NCBI RefSeq assembly: GCF_900114415.1
Contig: NZ_FOSZ01000006.1
Coordinates: 62,001-126,000 of the forward strand
DNA from: Shimia haliotis
GTDB lineage: Bacteria > Pseudomonadota > Alphaproteobacteria > Rhodobacterales > Rhodobacteraceae
DNA length: 64,000 nucleotides
Reading direction: 5' to 3'
The notes under the pieces were generated by a model. The model saw only the letters and a program-made list of their open reading frames with translations, searched no databases and was not told the origin of the DNA. The translations under genes and the position numbers were made by a program. Positions 15,987-23,032 of this stretch are shown in pieces; position 1 is the stretch's first letter; every line of letters begins with the position of its first letter.

Positions 15987-16640
15987 ATGGTAGAGATCAC
16001 ACCCTATGACCCGCCGCAGGATCCGTTGGAGATTTTGCATGAGGACAGCGACATAATTGCGGTCAACAAGCCTTCTGGCCTGTTGTCGGTGCCTGGGCGC
16101 GGAGAGCATCTGGCGGATTGTCTGATCACGCGGGTGCAGGCGGCGTTTCCGCAGGCGTTGTTGGTGCATCGACTGGATCGGGATACGTCGGGTGTGATGG
16201 TCTTTGGACAAACCCCGCATGCGCAGCGCCATCTGTCGATGCAGTTTGAGCAACGCAAAACGCGCAAGACCTATGTGGCGCGTGTTTGGGGGCGGATGGA
16301 AGAGAAAACCGGAACTGTGGACTTGCCGTTGATTGTGGATTGGCCGAACCGGCCGTTGCAGATGGTCGATCACGAGAACGGCAAACCGGCGGTGACGGAG
16401 TATCGCGTGTTGAAAGCAACGGACGCCGAAAGCCGTGTGCGGCTTTTCCCCAAGACAGGGCGGAGCCATCAGTTGCGGGTGCATATGCTGGCGTTGGGGC
16501 ATGTGATTTTGGGCGATCCTTTGTATGCCGAGGGTGCGGCGCGGGATTTTGACCGGCTGATGCTGCATTCCGAAGAGTTGCGGATCAATCACCCCGAGAG
16601 CGGTAAGGGCATGGGGTTTCGCGCGAAAGCGCCGTTCTGA
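15987..16640 (+). CDS. rluA: RluA-type pseudouridine synthase (23S rRNA U746 / tRNA U32)
   Basis: 217 residues, against 219 in E. coli RluA. It keeps the whole RluA signature: 'NKPSGLLSVPGRGEH', 'HRLDRDTSGV' with catalytic Asp64, 'LPLIVDWPNRPLQ', 'GRSHQLRVHMLALGH' and 'LHSEEL'. Catalytic numbering matches E. coli Asp64. RluA isomerises uridine in both 23S rRNA and tRNA, acting in the cytosol. There is no S4 domain, which is also typical of RluA. The start is either the ATG at 15987 or the one four codons earlier at 15975. Confidence 0.92.
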   Translation: MVEITPYDPPQDPLEILHEDSDIIAVNKPSGLLSVPGRGEHLADCLITRVQAAFPQALLVHRLDRDTSGVMVFGQTPHAQRHLSMQFEQRKTRKTYVARVWGRMEEKTGTVDLPLIVDWPNRPLQMVDHENGKPAVTEYRVLKATDAESRVRLFPKTGRSHQLRVHMLALGHVILGDPLYAEGAARDFDRLMLHSEELRINHPESGKGMGFRAKAPF

Positions 16641-16681
16641 GGTTTTGCTGTGACTTCGCATATCCTCATGACTCGCAATGA

Positions 16682-16696
16682 GAACAAAACGTGAAT
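16682..16696 (+). promoter_or_regulatory. LexA-like SOS box before dnaE2
   Basis: GAAC (16682-16685), seven bases, GAAT (16693-16696): one mismatch from the alphaproteobacterial LexA direct repeat GAAC-N7-GAAC. It lies 16 bp before the dnaE2 start. dnaE2 genes are classical SOS targets in this class, so damage induction is likely. Confidence 0.6.
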
Positions 16697-16712
16697 ATAG
16701 TAGCGACTCACT

Positions 16713-19634
16713 ATGGTTGCCGAGTTCTGCATCACCTCGAATTTCACATTTCTCACCGGAGCCTCGCATCCGGAGGAGTATATGCGGCGTGCGGCAATGG
16801 CCGGATTGGACGCGATTGCGATTGCTGATGTGAACAGCGTGGCGGGCATTGTCAGAGCTCATACCGAAGCGCGGGAAATTGCGCGTAAAGTGCGCGAACG
16901 GTCCCGTGTGGACGACGCAACGGGACTGATTGGTCCGCCATGCCCCGACCACATCCCCAAGCCACCAAGCGCGCCGATTTATGCCACGCCGCGTCTGATG
17001 CCTGCGGCGCGGCTGGAGTTCACCGATGCGCCGCCGCTCACGGCCATTCCCGAGAATCGGCAGGGATGGGCAAGTCTGTGTCGTATCCTGTCCAAAGGAC
17101 GGCTGAGGGCGGAGAAAGGCAGTTGTCTCCTTACGTTGTCCGATCTCGTGGATTTTGCTGAGGGGCTGCAACTGATCCTGCATCCGGCGCAGCTGGGACT
17201 GGCGGGAGGCTGCGGCGCGAGCGGGTGGGAGCAGCATGTGCATCGGCTGACGCGCCGCTTTGCCGGCAAGATGCAGCTTGGTCTGACGCCTGCCTATGAC
17301 GGCGAGGACGAGGCGCGGTTTGCGACCCGCAAGGCCGAGGCGGCGCGGATGAATATGCCGCTGGTGGCGACCTGCGCGCCGGTCATGCATCAGGGGCGGC
17401 GGCGGCGGTTGGCGGATGTTCTGAGCGCGGTGCGGCTGGGGTGTCGCGTGGATGCGCTGGGCAAGGGGGCGCAGGCCAATGGGGAGCGGCGAATGCGCTC
17501 TGCCAGCGAAATGACGCGGCTGTTTGAGGGGTACGAGGGCGCGCTCGCGCAGACCGAGCGGTTGCAGGAGATTTGCACCTTTTCGCTGGATGAATTGCGC
17601 TATGAATACCCCTCCGAGGTGGCACAGGGAGAAACCGCGGCGGAGCGGCTCAGGCGGTTGTCTTACGAGGGCCTGCGCTGGCGCTATCCGCATGGCGCAC
17701 CGGAGAAAGTGCGCGCCATGCTGGAGCATGAGCTCGCGCTGATCACCAAGCTGAATTATGAGCCGTATTTCCTGACGGTGCGCGATGTGGTGGCCTTTGC
17801 CCGCAGTCGCGATATTCTCTGTCAGGGGCGGGGAAGTGCTGCGAATTCAGTGGTTTGTTATTGCCTTGGTGTGACCTCGGTCAGCCCTGAAATTGGCACG
17901 ATGGTGTTTGAGCGCTTCGTGAGCGAGGCCCGTGATGAGCCGCCGGATATCGACGTCGACTTTGAGCACGAACGGCGCGAGGAGGTGATCCAGCACATCT
18001 ATGAACGCTATGGCCGTCATCGGGCGGGGCTCTGTGCGACGGTGGTGCATTACCGTGGCAAGCGCGCGATCCGCGAAGTGGGCCGCGCGATGGGGCTGAC
18101 GGAGGATACGATCAGCGCGCTCAGTTCGCAGCTTTGGGGGTTTTTCTCCACTGATGCGGTGCAGGATGAACGGATGCGGGAGATCGGGCTGGACCCGACC
18201 GATAGGAGGCTCGCGCAGACGATGGATCTGGTGCATGAAATCATCGGCTTTCCACGCCACCTGAGCCAGCATGTGGGTGGCTTCATCATGACCGAGGGGC
18301 GGCTGGATGAGTTGGTGCCGATCGAGAACGCTAGCATGGAGGACCGGACGGTCATTTGCTGGGACAAGGATGACATTGATTCACTGGGGATTTTGAAGGT
18401 CGATGTGCTGAGTCTCGGCATGTTGACCTGCATCCGCAAAGGCTTTGATTTGTTGGCGCGCCATCACGGGATGGACCTCGCGTTGGCGACGATTCCGCCT
18501 GAAGATCCAACAGTTTATGACATGCTGTGCAAGGCCGACAGCATTGGGGTGTTTCAGGTTGAAAGCCGTGCGCAGATGAACTTTCTGCCGCGCATGAAAC
18601 CGCGCAATTTTTACGATCTGGTGATCGAGGTGGCGATCATACGACCTGGTCCCATTCAGGGGGATATGGTGCATCCCTATATCCGGCGTAGGAACGGCGA
18701 GGAGACTGTGACCTTTCCCTCGGATGAGTTGGGCGAGGTGTTGGGCAAGACGCTGGGCGTGCCTCTGTTTCAGGAACAGGCGATGCAGATCGCCATTATC
18801 GGGGCGGGGTTTAGCCCCGAGGAAGCGGACCGGTTGCGGCGCTCTTTGGCGACCTTCAAGAAGCACGGATCGGTGAGCGAATTTCACGACCGGTTCATGC
18901 GCGGGATGAAGAAAAACGGCTATGACGAAGAGTTCGCGGCGCGGTGTTTTTCCCAGATCGAGGGGTTCGGATCTTATGGGTTTCCCGAAAGTCATGCGGC
19001 GTCTTTTGCCTTGCTGGTCTATGCGTCGGCCTGGATCAAATGCCATCATCCCGGCATCTTTGCCTGTGCGTTGCTGAACAGCCAGCCGATGGGATTTTAT
19101 GCGCCTGCCCAGATCGTTAGGGATGCGCGGGAGCATGGGGTTGAGGTGCGTGCGGTCGATATCAACGAGAGTTTCTGGGACAATGTGATGGAGCCGGACG
19201 GGCGCGGTGGGCTGGCGCTGCGGCTTGGGTTCCGGCAGGTGCGGCGACTGCGTGAAGAAGACGCGGCCTGGATCACGGCGGCGCGGGGAAACGGGTATCA
19301 GACGGTTGAGGATGTGTGGCGGCGGGCGGGCATCGGGCCGCATGTGTTGACGCGGTTGGCAGAGGCGGATGCCTTTGCGTCCTTGGGGCTAAAGCGGCGG
19401 GAGGCGTTGTGGGAGGCCAAGGCGATCCGGTCCGAAAAACCGCTGCCGTTGTTTGCGGGCGACATGGATGGTGAGGGCATTGTGGAGGCGGCGGCCATGT
19501 TGCCTGAGATGAGCATGGGGGAGCAGGTGGTGGAGGACTATGTGTCCATGCGGCTGACGCTTCGAAAGCACCCCGTGGCGCTGCTGAGGCACCTGTTGAC
19601 GCCGGGGGAGCCGAATCAGGGGTTAACGGATTGA
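16713..19634 (+). CDS. dnaE2: error-prone DNA polymerase DnaE2 (ImuC), without C-terminal OB fold
   Basis: 973 residues. The N-terminal PHP domain ('ITSNFTFLTGASHPEEYMRR') is followed by a C-family polymerase core with catalytic aspartates in 'PPDIDVDFEHERR' (about 410-420), the finger region, and the helix-hairpin region 'RLGFRQVRRLREEDA'. DnaE2 performs mutagenic translesion synthesis with ImuA and ImuB. The frame stops soon after 'LTLRKHPVALLRHLL', where longer family members continue into an OB-fold domain of roughly 100 residues. No frame in the next 150 bp encodes such a domain, so a deletion or a short lineage form is likelier than a frameshift. imuA and imuB are not in the window. Confidence 0.9.
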   Translation: MVAEFCITSNFTFLTGASHPEEYMRRAAMAGLDAIAIADVNSVAGIVRAHTEAREIARKVRERSRVDDATGLIGPPCPDHIPKPPSAPIYATPRLMPAARLEFTDAPPLTAIPENRQGWASLCRILSKGRLRAEKGSCLLTLSDLVDFAEGLQLILHPAQLGLAGGCGASGWEQHVHRLTRRFAGKMQLGLTPAYDGEDEARFATRKAEAARMNMPLVATCAPVMHQGRRRRLADVLSAVRLGCRVDALGKGAQANGERRMRSASEMTRLFEGYEGALAQTERLQEICTFSLDELRYEYPSEVAQGETAAERLRRLSYEGLRWRYPHGAPEKVRAMLEHELALITKLNYEPYFLTVRDVVAFARSRDILCQGRGSAANSVVCYCLGVTSVSPEIGTMVFERFVSEARDEPPDIDVDFEHERREEVIQHIYERYGRHRAGLCATVVHYRGKRAIREVGRAMGLTEDTISALSSQLWGFFSTDAVQDERMREIGLDPTDRRLAQTMDLVHEIIGFPRHLSQHVGGFIMTEGRLDELVPIENASMEDRTVICWDKDDIDSLGILKVDVLSLGMLTCIRKGFDLLARHHGMDLALATIPPEDPTVYDMLCKADSIGVFQVESRAQMNFLPRMKPRNFYDLVIEVAIIRPGPIQGDMVHPYIRRRNGEETVTFPSDELGEVLGKTLGVPLFQEQAMQIAIIGAGFSPEEADRLRRSLATFKKHGSVSEFHDRFMRGMKKNGYDEEFAARCFSQIEGFGSYGFPESHAASFALLVYASAWIKCHHPGIFACALLNSQPMGFYAPAQIVRDAREHGVEVRAVDINESFWDNVMEPDGRGGLALRLGFRQVRRLREEDAAWITAARGNGYQTVEDVWRRAGIGPHVLTRLAEADAFASLGLKRREALWEAKAIRSEKPLPLFAGDMDGEGIVEAAAMLPEMSMGEQVVEDYVSMRLTLRKHPVALLRHLLTPGEPNQGLTD

Positions 19635-19653
19635 AATTTTGTGATTTTGTGGG

Positions 19654-19693
19654 GTCGGCATCACGTCGGTAAAACGTCGGTATTGCGTCGGTG
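19654..19693. repeat. 11-bp-phased GTCGG repeat element, copy 1
   Basis: GTCGG occurs at 19654, 19665, 19676 and 19687, exactly 11 bp apart. The third unit is GTCGGTATTGC and the last GTCGGTGC. A second element with the same number, phase and order of units lies at 45258-45298. Copy 1 sits between the convergent ends of dnaE2 and the Cys-rich gene. Function unknown. Confidence 0.75.
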
Positions 19694-19784
19694 CATTTTT
19701 GAGTTCGGACGTTTGTTACCCCTGCGGGCGTTGCTTTTGTCGGGGGGCGTGCCGCGCCCGCAGAGCAACGCGCGCAAAGGAAGA

Positions 19785-20261
19785 CTAGTGGACCACCGCG
19801 CGCAGGGCGTGGGTTTGGGGCACATGGGCGGCCGCGCTGCGGACCATGGCGGACATGGCAAAGCTGAATTCTGTGACGAGACCGGCAAAGGCCTGTGCCA
19901 TGTCGGGGCGCACAAGCAGAGCGGACAGAAGAGTGGCCTCTTCGTGCTCGTCGTTCATTGCATGGCTGATCAGAGCGGCAAACACAGCCTCGTCCGCGCC
20001 AAGGCAGTCGCAGGAGCAGGCGTGGCGGCAAAGAGGGCGGCGGCCGTATGTGCGGGCGCAGTCCAGCAGTTCTGAAAGGACTGCTTTGGCGTTGCGTCCT
20101 CGGGCCGGTCCCAGCGTCATGGCAAGATCGGCCGTCAATTGCGTGTCAGATCCCGCGTCGCGATTGCAGGCGCGCAGGCAGCGCACCGCCATGCGTTCAG
20201 CGGGGGCAAGGTCGGACAGCCAACCGACACGGCGGGCTCCGGGGTGCGGTCGGCGGCTCAT
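19785..20261 (-). CDS. Cys-rich protein of unknown function coupled to hemP
   Basis: 158 residues, unrecognised. The central segment 'RPLCRHACSCDCLGADEAVF' packs four cysteines and a histidine into 11 residues, a plausible metal or cluster site. The rest is mostly helical, with 'LRACNRDAGSD' earlier. The ATG overlaps the hemP stop by 4 bp (ATGA), so it is translationally coupled to the haem-uptake protein and probably iron-regulated with it. A role in iron or haem metabolism is inferred only from this context. Confidence 0.65.
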   Translation of the reverse strand: MSRRPHPGARRVGWLSDLAPAERMAVRCLRACNRDAGSDTQLTADLAMTLGPARGRNAKAVLSELLDCARTYGRRPLCRHACSCDCLGADEAVFAALISHAMNDEHEEATLLSALLVRPDMAQAFAGLVTEFSFAMSAMVRSAAAHVPQTHALRAVVH

Positions 20262-20416
20262 TTTGTCAGGATCAATTTGCCGGCGCGGGTGATGCGCAGG
20301 GTATAGAGTTGATCGTTGAGCTGAATATGCGCCAATCCGTTGGATCCGGTCAGAATCTGGGCGTCATGCACAGGGGTGGCAGGAGTTTGGGCGGGGTTGG
20401 AAAATTGCATGGTCAT
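20258..20416 (-). CDS. hemP: hemin uptake protein HemP
   Basis: 52 residues from the ATG at 20414-20416, with AGGAGG six bases upstream; a longer frame to 20524 would run through the promoter. The C-terminal half, 'HIQLNDQLYTLRITRAGKLILTK', is the HemP signature and ends in the family-typical GKLILTK. HemP proteins belong to haem-uptake operons and in some bacteria act as regulators of haem-receptor genes. No haem receptor or ABC transporter is in the window. The gene is first in a two-gene unit with the Cys-rich protein. Confidence 0.82.
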   Translation of the reverse strand: MTMQFSNPAQTPATPVHDAQILTGSNGLAHIQLNDQLYTLRITRAGKLILTK

Positions 20417-20495
20417 GGAAGCCTCCTGAGGGTCACTTGTTGGCTTCCCGACAGGGCGGGTGGCTCGCTTCCGAGTAATCTGACAGAAATAGTCG

Positions 20496-20524
20496 GGATA
20501 ATCAAGTTTGATAGTTGGAGTCAA
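20496..20524 (-). promoter_or_regulatory. predicted hemP promoter with iron-box (TGA-N9-TCA)
   Basis: On the minus strand TTGACT (20524-20519) and TTATCC (20501-20496) are spaced 17 bp, giving a predicted start near 20489. Between them lies TGACTCCAACTATCA (20523-20509), which matches the TGA-N9-TCA form of the RirA iron-responsive box. Iron repression of hemP would be expected. Confidence 0.5.
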
Positions 20525-20560
20525 AAATCGGTGATTTTCCGCCAGTTCTATGTGAGTTGA

Positions 20561-20572
20561 CTAAAATTTTAG
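20561..20572. promoter_or_regulatory. 12-bp palindrome in the hemP divergent region
   Basis: CTAAAATTTTAG is a perfect palindrome lying 57 bp before the plus-strand unknown gene and about 37 bp upstream of the predicted hemP -35 element. It could bind an iron regulator of the Fur/Irr superfamily; it does not match a consensus I can cite exactly. Confidence 0.3.
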
Positions 20573-20628
20573 CGGATGGCCCCTACCTATGCGTCAGAGC
20601 AGATTCGAAACGGCAACGGAATGGGGCC

Positions 20629-20943
20629 ATGGCACAAATGATGAACCCTGCAATTGAAAGGGCGCTGACGCAGGCGGCGCAGATGACAGATCACTCAACA
20701 TCCGCGGGCGCAGGGCAGCCCTTGGCATTTTTGACGCGTCCCAGTGATGCGGTGATCGACCGGATTATGAATGAAACGCAGGCCAAGCCGCTGGCGCTTG
20801 GGCTGAAGCAGCAGCTGACTCAGGCGATGGCGCGATTGCGCGGGCTGATTGAGCCGGAAGAGCGCCGCGCGCAGATGCGTTTGGTCGCGGATTTGCAGAC
20901 CCGATTGGGTTTGGAAATGAACGTGATGCAGAAATACGGGTGA
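20629..20943 (+). CDS. conserved-looking helical protein of unknown function
   Basis: 104 residues from the ATG at 20629, mainly amphipathic helix ('AIERALTQAAQMTD', 'VIDRIMNETQAKPLALGLKQQL', 'ERRAQMRLVADLQTRLGLEM'). There is no signal peptide, membrane segment or recognised motif. A longer frame reaches back to 20515 but crosses the palindrome and the hemP promoter. It is divergent from hemP and is followed by its own terminator, which supports a real gene. The family is not recognised. Confidence 0.55.
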   Translation: MAQMMNPAIERALTQAAQMTDHSTSAGAGQPLAFLTRPSDAVIDRIMNETQAKPLALGLKQQLTQAMARLRGLIEPEERRAQMRLVADLQTRLGLEMNVMQKYG

Positions 20944-20975
20944 GCCTCTGCAATTTCAGAGATCACGGGACGGCG

Positions 20976-21013
20976 ACACCCTCGGGCAGGAACGCCCGGG
21001 GGTGTTGTCTTTT
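20976..21013 (+). terminator. terminator after the helical unknown gene
   Basis: ACACCC-T-CGGGC (20976-20987) pairs with GCCCG-G-GGGTGT (20994-21005) and is followed by TGTCTTTT, 33 bp after the stop codon. Confidence 0.7.
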
Positions 21014-21035
21014 GCCGGAAGGCGGGCTTTGGCAC

Positions 21036-21069
21036 AAAGAAAAACCCCGAGCGCTACAGCCCGGGGTTT
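21036..21069 (-). terminator. terminator of the glnK-amtB operon
   Basis: AAACCCCG (21042-21049) faces CGGGGTTT (21062-21069). On the minus strand the stem is followed by TTTTTCTTTG, 25 bp after the amtB stop codon: a canonical intrinsic terminator. Confidence 0.8.
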
Positions 21070-21093
21070 CTTGTTTGAGTATGTCGCCAAGGC

Positions 21094-22410
21094 TTAGCCG
21101 TTGGTGAAATCCGGATAGGCTTCCATGCCGAGTTCGGACATGTCCAGACCGTTGATCTCGTCTTCTTCGCTGACGCGGATGCCCATGACAGCTTTGAGGA
21201 TCAGCCAGAGGATCAGGGAAGCGACGAAGGTGAAGGCGCCGTAAGCCACGATGCCGGTCAGCTGTGCGCCGATGGTGGCTGAGCCGGAGAAGGCCACGGC
21301 GATCGTGCCCCAGATGCCAGCCACGAGGTGTACCGGAATGGCACCAACAACGTCGTCGATCTTGAGCTTGTCGAGCAGCGGCACGGTGAAGACCACGATG
21401 ACACCACCGACACCACCAATCAGCAGCGAGCCGAAGAGCGAAGGTGCGAGAGGTTCAGCGGTGATGGACACGAGGCCAGCCAGAGCGCCGTTCAGGATCA
21501 TGGTCAGGTCCGGCTTTTTGTAGAGAACCTGTGTGAGGATCAGAGCGGCAACAGCACCCGCGGCTGCGGCCATGTTGGTGTTGGCGAAGATGCGCGATAC
21601 GTCGGTCACGTCACCCACGGTGCCCATTGCGAGCTGCGAGCCGCCGTTGAAGCCGAACCAGCCAAGCCACAGGATGAATGTCCCCAGAGTGGCGAGTGCG
21701 AGGTTGGAGCCGGGCATCGGGATGGTGCGGCCGTTTTTGTATTTGCCGATACGCGGGCCGAGCACGAGGGCACCGGCGAGCGCTGCCCAGCCACCTACGG
21801 AGTGTACAATGGTGGAGCCTGCGAAGTCGGAGAAGCCGCGTTCAGACAACCAGCCGCCGCCCCACTGCCAGGAGCCGGAGATCGGGTAGAGGATGCCGGT
21901 CAGGACAACCACAAAGGCGAGGAAGGGCCACAGTTTGATGCGTTCGGCCAAAGCACCCGACACGATGGACGCGGTTGCGGCTACAAACATCAGCTGGAAG
22001 AAGAAGTCGGAGCCGACAGAGGCGTAGTCAAGCGCTGCATCGGTGGCTGCGAGGCCCACAGGCTCCAGCACGGTCGGCACGAAGTTGAACGCGATGAAGC
22101 CGTTGAAATCACCCGGATACATCAGGTTGAAGCCCACCAGCCAATACATGATGGCCGCGATGGAGAAGAGCGCCATGTTCTTGGTCAGCTGCATGGTCAC
22201 GTTCTTGGAACGTACGAGGCCTGCTTCGAGCATGGCAAAGCCAGCTGCCATCCAGAATACCAAGAAGCCGCCCATCAGGAACAGCAGGGTGGTCATGATG
22301 TAGGGGCCGATTTCGTTGAAGTCGGGCGCGGCCGCGGCTTCGTCAGCAAAGCCCAGGCTCGGCAGCGCGATCAGCGCGGCGGGCAAGGCATATTTCGTAA
22401 AGGTTTTCAT
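21094..22410 (-). CDS. amtB: ammonium transporter AmtB
   Basis: 438 residues. A cleavable signal peptide (MKTFTKYALPAALIALPSLGFA) is followed by about 11 transmembrane helices of the Amt fold. Visible signatures are 'FWMAAGFAMLEAGLVRSKNV', 'DFAGSTIVHSVGGWAALAGA' with the first conserved pore His, and 'GAIPVHLVAGIWGT' with the second. It conducts ammonium into the cytoplasm and is gated by the PII protein encoded just upstream (25 bp). The start is the ATG at 22408-22410, preceded by AAGGAAGG; a longer frame overlaps glnK. A canonical terminator follows. Confidence 0.94.
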   Translation of the reverse strand: MKTFTKYALPAALIALPSLGFADEAAAAPDFNEIGPYIMTTLLFLMGGFLVFWMAAGFAMLEAGLVRSKNVTMQLTKNMALFSIAAIMYWLVGFNLMYPGDFNGFIAFNFVPTVLEPVGLAATDAALDYASVGSDFFFQLMFVAATASIVSGALAERIKLWPFLAFVVVLTGILYPISGSWQWGGGWLSERGFSDFAGSTIVHSVGGWAALAGALVLGPRIGKYKNGRTIPMPGSNLALATLGTFILWLGWFGFNGGSQLAMGTVGDVTDVSRIFANTNMAAAAGAVAALILTQVLYKKPDLTMILNGALAGLVSITAEPLAPSLFGSLLIGGVGGVIVVFTVPLLDKLKIDDVVGAIPVHLVAGIWGTIAVAFSGSATIGAQLTGIVAYGAFTFVASLILWLILKAVMGIRVSEEDEINGLDMSELGMEAYPDFTNG

Positions 22411-22435
22411 CTGTGTATTCCTTCCTTGCGACGCC

Positions 22436-22942
<507 letters not shown>

Positions 22943-23032
22943 TCAGGACGATTTTGGCGCGGGGTACGGCTCTACAATGGTCGGTCGATCGGCTAAGCTG
23001 GGCAAAAATACGGTGGCGAGCAGGGCTACAGA

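Noticed and set aside
15897-17729. A 610-codon minus-strand frame over rluA and dnaE2.
   Set aside because: Arg/His/Pro-rich shadow translation without domains. Both genes below it carry intact catalytic motifs on the plus strand.
19634-19785. Possible frameshifted remnant of the DnaE2 OB-fold domain.
   Set aside because: None of the three forward frames shows OB-fold-like sequence, and the 150-bp gap is too short to encode the domain.
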